Shown: positions 1 to 10,641, counted from the stretch's first letter. The stretch: 64,000 bases of DNA from Synechococcus sp. WH 7805 (GCF_000153285.1 NZ_CH724168.1:2519455-2583454), one strand, 5' to 3'. Notes: generated by a model not told the origin, from the letters alone. Translations and numbers: made by a program.

Positions 1-494
1 ACGGACGCATCTCCGATGGCCTGATGGACGGCCGTGATCACACCACGAACGAAGCGAGAGGGGCTGTCGAGACCTAAAAATTCAGCCATGCTTCTGCGCC
101 CGTAGTCGAGAAGCAAGCGCCTGAGATGGTTGTCCCTCACCTGGTGCAGGTCTCGCAGAGTTTGGGGCGCGATCTCGAGGAATGATGCGAAATCGTCCAC
201 TACGCCCACCATGCGTGCATCCACTTTCATGTCCACATAGGGAATGAGCACGAGGATCTGAATCAGCTGTTCCCGCTTGCTTCGATCCGCAATGAGCGCG
301 GGGTAATCAGGAGGATGGCGAATCTCTAGGGATTCGAGATCCACTGAGGAATGCAGAACATGGCGCTGAATGGCCTCCATCATTTCCAGCGTGATCGGCT
401 CTAGTGAAAGCACGCCTCCCGCCGTTCCCACTGTTTTGATCGCCTGCAGAAAGAGGCGTGCTTCCGTTTCCGTCCACTGAAGCTGCTGGGGCAT
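1..494 (-). CDS. TerB-like protein of unknown function (C-terminus cut by the window edge)
   Basis: An open frame runs leftward from an ATG at 494 off the window edge without a stop, giving the first 164 residues. The part from about residue 70 (REQLIQILVLIPYVDMKVD, then a stretch ending FASFLEI) has the helical, acidic look of TerB-like tellurite-resistance-type domains, but no catalytic motif is visible. No strong Shine-Dalgarno sequence precedes the ATG; an in-frame GTG lies about 30 nt upstream (near 524) and is an alternative start. It is divergent from the L,D-transpeptidase gene. The TerB link is pattern recognition only, and the protein could be a purely cyanobacterial family. Confidence 0.6.
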   Translation of the reverse strand, partial: MPQQLQWTETEARLFLQAIKTVGTAGGVLSLEPITLEMMEAIQRHVLHSSVDLESLEIRHPPDYPALIADRSKREQLIQILVLIPYVDMKVDARMVGVVDDFASFLEIAPQTLRDLHQVRDNHLRRLLLDYGRRSMAEFLGLDSPSRFVRGVITAVHQAIGDAS

Positions 495-653
495 GGGTCG
501 CGTTGCGGTGCTCCGATTTAGCACTCATGCCCTGGATGACGCCGTTGTTGTGCTGACCCGCTGTGCAGTTTCTTCAGAAAGTCCTCCGATGGTGGACGGT
601 TTTTGCTCTGGCCAATAAATAGCTTGAGACCAGTAAGTCTTGGGTGTCTCGAG

Positions 654-1163
654 GTGAAACGTCTTTGTTTTGGGCGGGGAGTCTGCTGCGCTACCGCTGT
701 CACCGCAGTGTTCCTTTGCGGCGCTGCTCCCGGTTCGGCCTCGATGGCATCTGCTCCGGCCGTTGAGGATACGCATATTCATCTCGATCTGAGACAGCGG
801 CGCATCAGCGTGATCCGCAATGGTCATCGCATTGGGCCCTGGCCTGTGGCCATCGGAGACCCAAGGACTCCCACGCCGACCGGCGTGTTTCAGGTTGAGA
901 ACAAGCGCGTGAATCCTCAGTACGAAAGTACCAAGTCAGGTCGTGTTCATCCTGTGACTGGACCCTCCAGCCCCCTGGGCCATCGCTGGATTGGTTTTCT
1001 TCGGCAGGGGCCCAACCAATTCGGGATTCATGGAACTCCCTGGCCCCATTGGGTGAAGATCCGCGCAGCAGTCTCCAATGGGTGCGTGCGCATGCTCAAC
1101 GCCCATGTGCAAAAGCTCTATGAACTTGTTGATGTGGGCACCCCGGTGAAGATCACGCGCTGA
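654..1163 (+). CDS. Secreted L,D-transpeptidase (YkuD domain)
   Basis: Predicted cell-wall enzyme that forms 3-3 crosslinks or attaches proteins to peptidoglycan. The protein has an N-terminal basic-hydrophobic signal sequence (about residues 1-30) followed by a YkuD domain. The conserved histidine lies in GIHGTPW near residue 126, and the catalytic cysteine in SNGCVRM near residue 144; the family usually has SHGC, so an Asn replaces the His. At about 169 residues it is a minimal YkuD protein. The frame stays open upstream to a TTG at 603, but the GTG at 654 (reading VKRLCF) places a normal signal peptide at the N-terminus and is preferred. It acts in the periplasm. Confidence 0.85.
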   Translation: MKRLCFGRGVCCATAVTAVFLCGAAPGSASMASAPAVEDTHIHLDLRQRRISVIRNGHRIGPWPVAIGDPRTPTPTGVFQVENKRVNPQYESTKSGRVHPVTGPSSPLGHRWIGFLRQGPNQFGIHGTPWPHWVKIRAAVSNGCVRMLNAHVQKLYELVDVGTPVKITR

Positions 1164-1197
1164 TGCCCAGCTCCCTCAACAGAGGGGAAGACTGCGG

Positions 1198-2157
1198 TCA
1201 GGCTTCGGGGCGAACCGCCTCGAAGATCTCCTGAAGGATTTCCCCTGCACCGCGGGATTTCAAGTCTGCGGCTAGGGCTCGTCCGATGGCTTCAGGATCG
1301 GTGAGGCTCCCTCGGCGCTCGTCACGGATCAGGCGCAGGCCATCCAGGCTGGCCACCATGCCAGTGAGGATCAGTTCCTGCCCATCGATGCGGCTGTTCA
1401 CACCGATCGGAACCTGGCATCCTCCTTCCAGTTCACGCAGAAAAGCCCTTTCAGCCAGGCAGCGTCCGGCTGTGGGTGCATGCTCGAGTACCTGAATGAT
1501 CTTCAGCACCTCAGGCCGATCACAGACGCACTCGATTCCAAGAGCACCCTGCCCAACGGCATGCAGGGAGATATGGCCAGGGATGATCTGGTGGATGCGG
1601 TCCCCGAATCCCAGCCGGCTCAGGCCTGCGGCCGCGAGAATCAAGCAGTCGTATTGACCTGCATCGAGTTTCTCGAGGCGGGTGATCACATTTCCGCGGA
1701 CATCTTTGAATTGGAGATGGGGGAAGTGATGGCGCAGCTGGGCCAATCTGCGTAGAGAGCTTGTGCCAACCACCGAGCCTTCTGGAAGGGTTTCCAGGGT
1801 GTGGTCAGCGTTTTTGCTGTTGACCACAAGGGCGTCTGCAGGATCTTCTCTCTCGGTGATGCATCCCAGCATCAGCCCTTCAGGGAGGTTGGTTGGCAGA
1901 TCCTTCAAGGAATGGACGGCGATCTCTGCCCTGCCCACAAGCATCTGCGCTTCAAGTTCTTTGGTGAACAGGCCTTTGTCACCGATCTTGGCGAGGGCCA
2001 CATCAAGGATCTTGTCGCCCTGGGTGGCCATGGCTTCAACTGAGATGGCCATGCCTGGGTGCGCCGACTCAAGCTCCGCCTTGACCCAGTTGGTCTGAAC
2101 CATGGCCAGCTGGCTGCGGCGGGACGCGATGCGCAGGTGCTCGAGAGCCATGGACAT
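1198..2157 (-). CDS. hemC: Hydroxymethylbilane synthase (porphobilinogen deaminase)
   Basis: Polymerises four porphobilinogens to hydroxymethylbilane, the first linear tetrapyrrole on the route to heme, chlorophyll, phycobilins and cobalamin. The N-terminus [14 protein letters not shown] and the internal [18 protein letters not shown] are typical of the family. The cysteine that carries the dipyrromethane cofactor is in [11 protein letters not shown] near residue 245. From the ATG at 2157 the protein is 319 residues, the usual size; the frame continues upstream to 2256, but that stretch does not resemble HemC. A second ATG two codons in (2151) is also possible. It is one of several tetrapyrrole genes scattered in this window (hemH, cobK, cobO, por, chlL/B/N). 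Confidence 0.95.
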   Translation of the reverse strand: MSMALEHLRIASRRSQLAMVQTNWVKAELESAHPGMAISVEAMATQGDKILDVALAKIGDKGLFTKELEAQMLVGRAEIAVHSLKDLPTNLPEGLMLGCITEREDPADALVVNSKNADHTLETLPEGSVVGTSSLRRLAQLRHHFPHLQFKDVRGNVITRLEKLDAGQYDCLILAAAGLSRLGFGDRIHQIIPGHISLHAVGQGALGIECVCDRPEVLKIIQVLEHAPTAGRCLAERAFLRELEGGCQVPIGVNSRIDGQELILTGMVASLDGLRLIRDERRGSLTDPEAIGRALAADLKSRGAGEILQEIFEAVRPEA

Positions 2158-2509
2158 TTCAAAACGATGGTCAACCCTACGAACCCTAGGGATCCAAAAA
2201 CCCTCAGCTTGAAGAGAGTGACACGGAATGAATGCGGTGGATTCCATCGCTGCCATTCATTCTTCGCGCAGTGCCGACCATCGGTCTTCGGTTGCCGAGT
2301 CTCGTGAGCCATCTGGCTCGGCCCTCTCGTCGCTGTGACCTAGGTGATCTGGCTGGGAACAGATCACTCTTGGGCCTCATTGAGCAGACCAGCCCAGGAC
2401 TCTCATCAATCGGCCTACGATTGAATCCCATCGATTGGGTTTCATGCCAGGACCTGTCGTTAACGGTGTGAAGGTGAGCCGTTCCGCATCCGGTGAAGCC
2501 GCTCATCAA
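2158..2509. other. Gene-free stretch between hemC and the unknown gene at 2510
   Basis: This 350-base region lies between the divergent hemC and the small unknown gene. Frames cross it, but none has a convincing start or composition. It presumably holds the hemC promoter (leftward) and the promoter of the gene at 2510 (rightward). I cannot point to a clear -35/-10 pair or hairpin. The 3' portion may be coding if the downstream gene starts at the ATG at 2444. Confidence 0.4.
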
Positions 2510-2896
2510 ATGGCTGAATCACTCCCTTTTCTGCCTGTGCTCAGTGAAGGAACGATCCGCGTGGTGTTACTCACCAGTGGGCTCTTGGTTGTGGCACGTC
2601 TCAGGCAGACCACCGATCCAGATGGCGATCGTGCTTATCAATTGATTCGCCCTATGCGCCTGGTCGGGGACCTCGATGGTGATGAATGGTCCTTACATCC
2701 GTTTCTTGCGGGGCTGACACCGCAGCGCAACATCGTGATGCTGAAGGCCGCAGTGGCGGCAGTGCTGGAGCCCGAAGCCAGGATTCTTCAGGTGTACACG
2801 CGCTCCACAAACCAGGAATGCCCACCGTCAGAAACCCCTGTGGAGCGGTTGAAAAAAGCGTTCCAGGAATTCACAGACAGTATTGAGACCGGTTGA
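2510..2896 (+). CDS. Conserved-looking small protein, function unknown
   Basis: Encodes about 128 residues starting MAESLPFLPVLSEG. The sequence is well composed and mixed alpha/beta, with a beta-rich N-terminal half (GTIRVVLLTSGLLVVARL) and a hydrophobic helix (NIVMLKAAVAAVLEP) that would suit a small cytosolic fold, then a polar tail. I do not recognise the family. Other in-frame starts are an ATG at 2444 and a TTG at 2435; the shorter form is chosen because the preceding residues look unstructured. No signal peptide or membrane helix is evident. It lies between hemC and rpoD, which are both on the other strand, so it is probably monocistronic. Confidence 0.65.
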   Translation: MAESLPFLPVLSEGTIRVVLLTSGLLVVARLRQTTDPDGDRAYQLIRPMRLVGDLDGDEWSLHPFLAGLTPQRNIVMLKAAVAAVLEPEARILQVYTRSTNQECPPSETPVERLKKAFQEFTDSIETG

Positions 2897-3419
2897 GTCC
2901 TTGTGAAGAGGAGTCATTGAGGCCAAATTGCAGCACTTGACTCACAAATTCGACGACAACGGTGAGCCAGTGATGCGTCGGGAGTTGGAGCCACAGCCCG
3001 TCTTCATGGGTAATGGTTCCCTGCCAGAGAAGACAACCTCTGCGTGTGCAGCATTCTGCTTCCACCAGAATCGATAGCGCTTGCACAACTCGCTGACTTG
3101 GAGATTCCCGCTGTCTTCAAGAAGAGCGGTTCTATCAAACTCTCGATCACGACATCGGGTACACGTTAAAAAGCCCCGCGTCAGCAGGGCATATGAATTG
3201 CGCTCAAAGAGCTAGACAAAACATCAAATAGGCAAGAGGCTTTATGATGCCAAACGACCAAAAGAGAGGAAAAGATCACAACAAGTGGCACAGGCTCAAA
3301 TACAATGCCAACTCGATATCTCTTCAAATACACATTTCCTGCCAAAATGAAACCCCTGAGAACCTTTGTCGAGCAAAAGCTTTCAGGGGCACCCGTTTTT
3401 TGCTCTTTAGAGCGTTGGA
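2897..3419. other. Long AT-richer intergenic region upstream of the rpoD 3' end
   Basis: This 520-base gap is one of the largest in the window and is visibly richer in A and T than its surroundings. It contains the putative rpoD terminator (3353-3389). On the minus strand a 71-codon frame (3086 to 2871, GTG start, rich in Cys and Trp) could be a small gene that overlaps the end of the neighbouring gene. On the plus strand a 72-codon frame from 3244 runs into the rpoD 3' end and looks like noise. No RNA gene is recognised. Confidence 0.4.
3353..3389 (-). terminator. Putative terminator downstream of rpoD
   Basis: Seven perfect base pairs (CCCCTGA with TCAGGGG) flank an inner, imperfect CAAAAG/CTTTG stem closed by a TCGAG loop. 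Read in the rpoD direction, the hairpin begins about 30 nt after the rpoD stop and is followed by a T-rich run (TTTCATTTT). That layout fits a rho-independent terminator, though the U-tract is interrupted. Confidence 0.55.
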
Positions 3420-4763
<1,344 letters not shown>

Positions 4764-5063
4764 GGAAAATCAGGCGAAGAACTTCGATTTCGAACGTGCG
4801 ACTGTGGTTTCTGAGAAAAGGTCAGAAAGTGTTCACTACGACTCCTGCTACCCGTTGCACTGGGGCAAACAACACAGGAGAGTGATCAAAATTCAGTCGA
4901 TAGGGGTGTGGGTTATGCAGGGCTGTCAGGGGCGTTCTCAGACCGGTGAGCCAAAGGGTTAAACCTGACTCGAGCATCGTGTCTTCCCACTGGACGGAAC
5001 TCTGCATTGTTCCGACAACAGCCTTTAGCTGTCCAACAGCTTCATCTTAAGAAAAAACATGTG
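4764..5063. promoter_or_regulatory. Divergent rpoD/priA control region with two hairpins
   Basis: This 300-base divergent region must carry the leftward rpoD and rightward priA promoters. Just upstream of priA lie two perfect small inverted repeats: CGGAAC/GTTCCG with an 8-nt loop (4995-5014) and ACAGC/GCTGT with a 5-nt loop (5018-5032). They would fold in the priA leader. An A-rich stretch precedes the chosen start. I could not assign -35/-10 elements with confidence. Confidence 0.4.
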
Positions 5064-7352
5064 ATGTCTGCAACCCCAGTGGAATCCAGTCAACCGAACG
5101 GGGCTCAGGGGCCTGTACGGGTGGTGGATGTCTGGCTTGAAGCAGGACGGGATGGCCGCACGTTCACGTACGGGGACTATCAGCAACTAGGGCTCGCTTT
5201 TGGGGATCTTGTGGTTGTGCGGCTGCGAGGTCGTCGACTTCAGGGTCTTGTCATCGACTCCCGTCCTTTGCGCGTTGAAACCCAGCAGCACTCGCAATCT
5301 CTTCAGCCCGTGGATGCTCTGCTCCAGCGGGCTGCGGTGGACCCCGACTGGCGAACCTGGCTCGATGCCATGGCAGCCGCCTGCCACACCAGTCCATTCC
5401 GAATGCTCAAAGCCGCGTTGCCACCAGGCTGGCTCGGGCAGCGCGGTCAGCCAGCCTCTCCAGGCCGAAAGCTCTGGTGGGTCGAACTAACGAGAACGCC
5501 CGGTGATCCCCATCCCAAGGCCGCCCGTCAACACGCCTTGCTGGAGAATCTGAAAGCAGCTGGTGGGGGGGCATGGCAACGGGATCTCCTGAACCAGGGG
5601 TTTCACGCCGGGATGGTGCAGTCTCTACAGGTCAAGGGCTATCTGCGTCGAGAGCAGCGGATTGCTCCGGCTTCCGAGCCCTCCTTAGAGCTCCAGGGTG
5701 ATCATTGCAACGAAGACGGGCTGGAACCACCGCGTGATCTCACCGATGAGCAACAGGCTGCGATCAATCGTTTTCAATCCTTGCCTGATGGAGGCGGCCT
5801 CCTCCTCTGGGGAATCACTGGCTCAGGCAAAACAGAGGTGTATCTGCAGTTGGCGGCTGCGGAGATCGCCCGCGGTCGTCATTGCCTTCTCCTCACCCCT
5901 GAAATCGGCCTGATTCCCCAGTTGGCGGACCGCTGCCGCAACCGCTTCGGTCGTCGAGTTCTCGAATATCACAGTGGTTGCAGTGATGGGGAGAGGGTGC
6001 GCTGCTGGCGCCGCTGCCTTCAAGCTGAGGAGCCGCTGGTGCTGGTTGGAACCCGCTCAGCGATTTTTCTCCCCTTGCGTCCCCTCGGCCTTGTGGTGCT
6101 CGATGAAGAGCACGACAGTTCCTACAAGCAGGAATCCCCGATGCCCTGTTACCACGCACGGGATCTTGCCCTTGATCGGATTCGTCGTCAGGGAGGGCGA
6201 CTTTTGCTTGGCAGTGCCACCCCATCTCTGGAGTCCTGGAGCCGGCTAAAGCCAAAGGGCCCCCTAGCGCTGGCAAGGCTTTCCTCCCGAATCTCCCGCC
6301 AACCCCTGCCCCCGGTTCGCATCATCGACATGCGTCTCGAGCTGGCGGAAGGCCATAAACAGCTCATCAGTCGCGCTCTGATGGACCGGTTGGCAGCCCT
6401 GCCTTCCAAGGGCGAACAAGCTGTTGTTTTGGTTCCGCGCCGGGGCTACAGCACCTTTCTCAGCTGTCGCAGCTGTGGTGAGGTGGTGATGTGTCCTCAT
6501 TGCGATGTGGCCATGACCGTTCATGGCAGCCGCTCGCAGCAGCAGTGGCTTCGTTGTCATTGGTGTGACCATCGCGCAGCCTTGACAGATCACTGCACAG
6601 CCTGTGGTTCGTCAGCCTTCAAGCCGTTCGGCGCTGGCACGCAACGCGTGATGGAACGGTTGTCCGAAGAGCTGGATGGACTTCGCCTGCTCCGCTTCGA
6701 TCGCGACTCAACGGGAGGGCGGGACGGGCACCGGCGCCTGCTGGCTCGATTCGCTGAGGGTGAAGCTGATGTCCTGGTCGGCACCCAGATGTTGGCCAAG
6801 GGGATGGATCTGCCCCAGGTCACTCTGGCTGCAGTGCTTGCGGCTGATGGCCTTCTGCACCGACCGGATCTGCGGGCTGGTGAGCAAGCTCTGCAGCTCA
6901 TGCTCCAACTGGCTGGCAGGGCCGGCCGTGGAGAGAAACCCGGTGAGGTGCTTATTCAGACCTACTGCCCGGATCACCCGGTGATCCAGCATCTGATCGA
7001 CGGGCGCTACGAACGGTTTCTCGAGGAAGAATCAACTCTCAGACAGCAGGCGGGGCTCGTCCCCTACGCGAGAGCCTGTCTGCTCCGATTGGCGGGGGAG
7101 TCCGCAGCTGCCACGGCGACGGCAGGAACTCTCCTGGCAGAACAACTTCGCCCTTTGTGCGCCGCTGCCGGTTGGCAGCTGCTTGGACCAGCGCCAGCTC
7201 CGGTCGCCCGGGTGGCAGGGCGCAGCCGCTGGCAGCTGTTGCTTCACGGCCCGCCGGAGACGCCCATTCCTCTGCCTCAGGGCTCAGTCCTTTGGGATCG
7301 ATTACCCAAGGATGTGACTCTTTCTGTCGATCCAGATCCCCTCCAGCTCTGA
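5064..7352 (+). CDS. priA: Primosomal replication restart helicase PriA
   Basis: 3'-5' DNA helicase that recognises stalled or D-loop forks and reloads the replicative helicase. The N-terminal DNA-binding domain is followed by a superfamily 2 helicase core with Walker A GITGSGKTEVYLQ near residue 250 and a DEEH box (VVLDEEHDSSYK) near residue 345. A zinc-binding cysteine cluster (CRSCG, CPHC, CHWC, CTACG) occupies about residues 465-515, and the late motif QLAGRAGRG is also present. The frame is open to a TTG at 5007; the ATG at 5064 (adjacent GTG at 5061) is chosen and gives 762 residues. It ends three bases before the oppositely oriented DUF3153 gene. Confidence 0.95.
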   Translation: MSATPVESSQPNGAQGPVRVVDVWLEAGRDGRTFTYGDYQQLGLAFGDLVVVRLRGRRLQGLVIDSRPLRVETQQHSQSLQPVDALLQRAAVDPDWRTWLDAMAAACHTSPFRMLKAALPPGWLGQRGQPASPGRKLWWVELTRTPGDPHPKAARQHALLENLKAAGGGAWQRDLLNQGFHAGMVQSLQVKGYLRREQRIAPASEPSLELQGDHCNEDGLEPPRDLTDEQQAAINRFQSLPDGGGLLLWGITGSGKTEVYLQLAAAEIARGRHCLLLTPEIGLIPQLADRCRNRFGRRVLEYHSGCSDGERVRCWRRCLQAEEPLVLVGTRSAIFLPLRPLGLVVLDEEHDSSYKQESPMPCYHARDLALDRIRRQGGRLLLGSATPSLESWSRLKPKGPLALARLSSRISRQPLPPVRIIDMRLELAEGHKQLISRALMDRLAALPSKGEQAVVLVPRRGYSTFLSCRSCGEVVMCPHCDVAMTVHGSRSQQQWLRCHWCDHRAALTDHCTACGSSAFKPFGAGTQRVMERLSEELDGLRLLRFDRDSTGGRDGHRRLLARFAEGEADVLVGTQMLAKGMDLPQVTLAAVLAADGLLHRPDLRAGEQALQLMLQLAGRAGRGEKPGEVLIQTYCPDHPVIQHLIDGRYERFLEEESTLRQQAGLVPYARACLLRLAGESAAATATAGTLLAEQLRPLCAAAGWQLLGPAPAPVARVAGRSRWQLLLHGPPETPIPLPQGSVLWDRLPKDVTLSVDPDPLQL

Positions 7353-7355
7353 CGT

Positions 7356-8447
7356 TCAGGAAGGGAGCTGCGGGTACCCGTAGCCGAGCGATTGCCGGAT
7401 CGACTGCAAGAGAGTGCTGACCAACAGGAGCCCCAGGATCACAAGGCTGCCCAGGCCGAGACGGCTCCATTGCCATCGATGCAACTGCAGATGGTTCACC
7501 TCGCCAGGGGCCAGAGACCAAACAAGACGTTGTTCCTCGAGCCGTGCAGGGACCGGCACGCTGTTCACGTGGCGCAGGTCAGTGCTGGGGCCAATGGTTA
7601 CTGCAAGGGAATCGCGGGGAAGCGAGTCGATCTCCGTCAGATCAAGCTTCAGGCTTAGGTTCTGCTGCACGCCGACCAACCAGTTCCGTTCATGGATGCT
7701 GAGATCAGGAGGTGGCAGCGACAGTCCTGCGGTGCGTCCCGCGCGTTCAACGGTGTCGGTCATCAATCTTGCGGCTGTATCAGCGTTCAGAGGCCGACTG
7801 GTGAGAGTGAGTTCACCCTCACGCAAGGTTGTCTGAGTCCAGATCGGGTTTGGATCGCGCACCGCTGATCTGAAATTGCTTTGCCAGGGCAATGTGCGGC
7901 CGCTCAGGCTGTTGATGTGCCAGGTCATTTCAAGTCGGTCTGGGCCCACCAGATCCAGATCCGCCCGGATCTGCATGCAGCCTCCCAGAAGAAGTGTGAG
8001 ACCGACGAGCACCACGATCACCACAGCGGCAAAGCCTGCCGATGGTCCTTTGGTTGGTCCCGTCGGCGGTGGGGGTGGCGGAGTCGGTTGTCGACGTCGT
8101 CGGCTGATGCGTGGCCGCTGACCCATGCGCGGCGTCATTTCAAGGGTGGGGAGCTGCATCGACCAGCGCGCAGGTCGTTCAAGGCTTGGAGCCTCCAGCA
8201 CACTCAGAAGCTGTTTGGCCCGGTTGCGCAGTTCCGGGTCCCTGCAGCGGGTGAGAAGCCTGCAGGTGGTCACCGCTCGACGATCTTCACCCTGTCCCAT
8301 CCATGCAGTGACCATCAGCATGCGGATCAACGCCCCTTCGGATTCGCTGATGGGGTGGGTGGATGCCAGCGGTTCCAGAAGACGGAGGCAGCGTCCATAG
8401 TCACCCCGATCCAGTGCCTGCTGCGCTTCTGCCAGGCCAATGATCAT
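7356..8447 (-). CDS. DUF3153-type membrane protein with N-terminal helical repeat
   Basis: Protein of 363 residues in three parts. The N-terminal 100 or so residues look like tetratricopeptide-type helices (AEAQQALDRGDYGRCLRLLE). Next come a basic, proline-rich linker and a hydrophobic segment (about residues 140-157) ending LLLGGCMQIRADLDL, which resembles a lipobox or a membrane anchor. The rest is an extracytoplasmic beta-rich domain with a second membrane helix near residues 328-347. The middle domain matches my memory of the cyanobacterial/chloroplast DUF3153 family; its function is unknown. argB lies 3 nt upstream on the same strand, so the two are probably cotranscribed. The gene converges with priA. 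Confidence 0.75.
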   Translation of the reverse strand: MIIGLAEAQQALDRGDYGRCLRLLEPLASTHPISESEGALIRMLMVTAWMGQGEDRRAVTTCRLLTRCRDPELRNRAKQLLSVLEAPSLERPARWSMQLPTLEMTPRMGQRPRISRRRRQPTPPPPPPTGPTKGPSAGFAAVVIVVLVGLTLLLGGCMQIRADLDLVGPDRLEMTWHINSLSGRTLPWQSNFRSAVRDPNPIWTQTTLREGELTLTSRPLNADTAARLMTDTVERAGRTAGLSLPPPDLSIHERNWLVGVQQNLSLKLDLTEIDSLPRDSLAVTIGPSTDLRHVNSVPVPARLEEQRLVWSLAPGEVNHLQLHRWQWSRLGLGSLVILGLLLVSTLLQSIRQSLGYGYPQLPS

Positions 8448-8450
8448 GGT

Positions 8451-9332
8451 TCAGCCGCGTCCGAGCACCATGGTGCCGATTCCAGCATCAGTGAACACCT
8501 CCAGCAACAGCGCATGGGGGACCCTGCCATCCACGATGTGAGCGGCGGAGACACCCTGGGCGAGTGCTCGGATGCAGCATTCGGTTTTCGGCGTCATGCC
8601 ACCAGCCACGACGCCGTCGTCGATCAGTTGCCTGGCTTCCGACAGCTTGAGTTGTCGGATCAGGGACTCCGGTGATTCGCGATCTCTGAGAATGCCTGGG
8701 GTATCGGTGAGCAGGATCAGCTTTTCTGCCTCTAACGCTGCAGCCAGCTCGCCGGCAACAGTGTCTGCGTTGATGTTGTGTGCGACCCCTTCAACGTTGG
8801 CGGCAACACTGGAGATCACCGGTACGTAGCCTCGATCCAGAAGAGGCTCGAGCACATCCGGATTGACGCGCGCGACATCGCCGACCAGTCCGTGGCTGCC
8901 ATCGCCCCAGGAGCGAGCTTCCACCAAGCTGCCGTCGCTCCCACTCAGGCCGACTGCTCTGGCTCCGAGGCGATTCAGTCCATTAACGATTTGTTTGTTG
9001 ACCCTGCCAACGAGAACCATTTCCACCACGTCCATCGTGGCTGGATCAGTCACCCGCAAGCCTTCGCGGAATTCAGGTGCGATGTCGAGTCGTTTCAACC
9101 AGTGGTTGATCTCAGGTCCGCCGCCGTGAACAACCACCGGTTGCACACCCACGCTTCGCAACAGGGCGAGATCCCTGAACACAGCGGTTTGCAGTGCGGC
9201 ATGGGCCATTGCTGCGCCGCCGTACTTCACCACGATCCGTCGCCCTGCGAATCGCTGGATGTACGGAAGGGCTTCGCTCAGGACGGAAACCCTGAGGGCA
9301 TCATCCATTGGTTCGTGATCAGGACTCACCAT
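8451..9332 (-). CDS. argB: Acetylglutamate kinase
   Basis: Phosphorylates N-acetyl-L-glutamate, the second and PII-controlled step of arginine synthesis. Family signatures include [11 protein letters not shown] near the N-terminus (phosphate-binding lysine and glycines), [31 protein letters not shown] and GGMTPK near the C-terminus. The ATG at 9332 (reading [15 protein letters not shown]) gives 293 residues and has a purine-rich AGGCGAG upstream; the ATG at 9308 is the alternative. The chosen start overlaps the end of the upstream DUF2854 gene by 14 nt, which suggests translational coupling. The N-terminal helix ([13 protein letters not shown]) is the type found in arginine-inhibited, PII-binding NAGKs. 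Confidence 0.95.
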   Translation of the reverse strand: MVSPDHEPMDDALRVSVLSEALPYIQRFAGRRIVVKYGGAAMAHAALQTAVFRDLALLRSVGVQPVVVHGGGPEINHWLKRLDIAPEFREGLRVTDPATMDVVEMVLVGRVNKQIVNGLNRLGARAVGLSGSDGSLVEARSWGDGSHGLVGDVARVNPDVLEPLLDRGYVPVISSVAANVEGVAHNINADTVAGELAAALEAEKLILLTDTPGILRDRESPESLIRQLKLSEARQLIDDGVVAGGMTPKTECCIRALAQGVSAAHIVDGRVPHALLLEVFTDAGIGTMVLGRG

Positions 9333-9885
9333 GCTCGCCTGCCGAGGAGGCGCCCGCCGGCAGAAGGGTGAGATCGAGGCTGTCCCTGTCCAGTGGCGTG
9401 ATGGTTGCCGAGAGCCCTTTGGCGAAGAACCGACCGAGACGTTCCCTGCGCTCTTGCCAGCGCTCGAGTGGAACCGCCTCGCAGGCGAAGCGCATGCGCA
9501 GGCCATAGCCGGACTCACCATGGAGTTCCTCGATCTCGAGCAACTGAGGAGGGCGATCTTCGTCCCACAGTTTCAACGCCTCAAGGGAGCTCTCAAGGTG
9601 AGCTTTTTGACCGTATCTCCAGCGCGTGACATCGCCGAGCAGTTTGCCAAGTTCAGGCGCTGCAGCCTCCCTTTCCTGTTGGAGCTGATTCTTCGGAACA
9701 ATGCGTCTGGCGGGTGGCAGTTCCGATGACTTCAGTGCCAAGCCTCCAAGCAGGATCGGGATTCCATAGAAAATTGTGGGAAGGCTGAGATTGGCGTTGC
9801 CGGTGGTGTAGGCCACTGCACCGACCACGGTGAGCACGCCTCCGGCAACAGTGACCAGACTTCCCGGTGAAAGCAGATCCTTCAT
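9319..9885 (-). CDS. DUF2854 family membrane protein
   Basis: About 188 residues starting [11 protein letters not shown]. Two hydrophobic segments near the N-terminus ([19 protein letters not shown] and [13 protein letters not shown]) are followed by a soluble, charged domain of about 130 residues. This arrangement is that of the DUF2854 family of cyanobacteria and plastid-bearing eukaryotes, of unknown function. The frame extends upstream to 10014, but the added residues overlap the divergent small gene at 9953 and do not look like protein. It is coupled to argB by a short overlap. Confidence 0.75.
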   Translation of the reverse strand: MKDLLSPGSLVTVAGGVLTVVGAVAYTTGNANLSLPTIFYGIPILLGGLALKSSELPPARRIVPKNQLQQEREAAAPELGKLLGDVTRWRYGQKAHLESSLEALKLWDEDRPPQLLEIEELHGESGYGLRMRFACEAVPLERWQERRERLGRFFAKGLSATITPLDRDSLDLTLLPAGASSAGEHGES

Positions 9886-9952
9886 TCGCTCTCGACAGTT
9901 GGGACATTCTGCCGGCGTAGGGGCCAGGATGGGTTGATTAACGATCACGCCG

Positions 9953-10162
9953 ATGGAGAGCGCCACACCCCGGGAACCCTTCACGCAGCCGGAGGAGGGG
10001 GCGTTGGAACTCATCCAACAGTTGGAACAGGACAGAGCCTGGCTGCTTGAGCAGATCGATCGCGGACGCTGGTCCGACTTCCGATTGGACCTGGCCGCAC
10101 TGGAACGCGAACTCGGTCAGCTGCTTCGCAGGGCTGCGGAGCAGCGACCGGCCGAGCGGTAA
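9953..10162 (+). CDS. Small conserved-looking helical protein, unknown function
   Basis: A 69-residue protein rich in Glu, Leu, Gln and Arg. The central part (LELIQQLEQDRAWLLEQI, then ALERELGQLLRRAAEQ) would form a helical hairpin or short coiled coil. It has an ATG start, no cysteines and no membrane segment. It is squeezed between the divergent DUF2854 gene and the convergent ssb-like gene, whose stop lies immediately next to its own. I do not recognise the family; composition and position support it as real. Confidence 0.6.
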   Translation: MESATPREPFTQPEEGALELIQQLEQDRAWLLEQIDRGRWSDFRLDLAALERELGQLLRRAAEQRPAER

Positions 10163-10627
10163 TCAGAAGGGAATGTCGTCCGTATCAGGCACCAGTGGAG
10201 CGCTGTTCCACTGCGCGGCGGGCTCTGATGCAGGAGGCTGCGAAGCTGGTGGCCGCGGCGTTGTCGGTTGAGAGGCTCGCTGGCCCTGGGGGGCGGCTGG
10301 AGTCGCCTGCGCTGGGGACGGTGTGGCGCCCACTGCATGCAGGCGGGACAAGGTGAACTCAGCCCGTTTCTCCTTGGTGCCGTCCTGCCGAGGAACAGTA
10401 TTCATGCGCAATCGACCTTCGATCAACAGACGTTGTCCCACCTGCACGCGGTTCTGGAGGTCTTGGGCGAGATTGCCCCACCCGACAACTTTCAGTTGCC
10501 CGCGGGGGTCATCCGGTCGAAGAGCATCGAAGCTCACGTCCATTTCCGCGATCGGAGTTTGATTGTCCTGGGTGTAACGGAGGGTGGGAGCCTGGAGCAC
10601 ATCCACTTCCAGAACGCAGTGATTCAT
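10163..10627 (-). CDS. ssb: Single-stranded DNA-binding protein
   Basis: Binds single-stranded DNA during replication and repair. About 105 N-terminal residues form an OB fold (including VVGWGNLAQDL and RLLIEGRLRMN). A Pro/Gln/Ala-rich linker follows, and the protein ends in the acidic DTDDIPF tip that docks SSB partner proteins such as PriA, which is also in this window. At 154 residues it is a usual length. Its start faces the cobK start, 14 nt away, so the two promoters must overlap the neighbouring coding sequences. Confidence 0.9.
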   Translation of the reverse strand: MNHCVLEVDVLQAPTLRYTQDNQTPIAEMDVSFDALRPDDPRGQLKVVGWGNLAQDLQNRVQVGQRLLIEGRLRMNTVPRQDGTKEKRAEFTLSRLHAVGATPSPAQATPAAPQGQRASQPTTPRPPASQPPASEPAAQWNSAPLVPDTDDIPF

Positions 10628-10641
10628 CCTCGATCGATGCG

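Noticed and set aside
2871-3086. 71-codon minus-strand frame as an annotated gene
   Set aside because: It needs a GTG start, has no ribosome-binding site and overlaps the end of the neighbouring gene. Kept only as a remark because its composition is not impossible.
10628-10641. A cobalamin riboswitch upstream of cobK (or cobO)
   Set aside because: The gap to ssb is only 14 nt and cobO is coupled to an upstream gene, so there is no room for the roughly 200-nt element.
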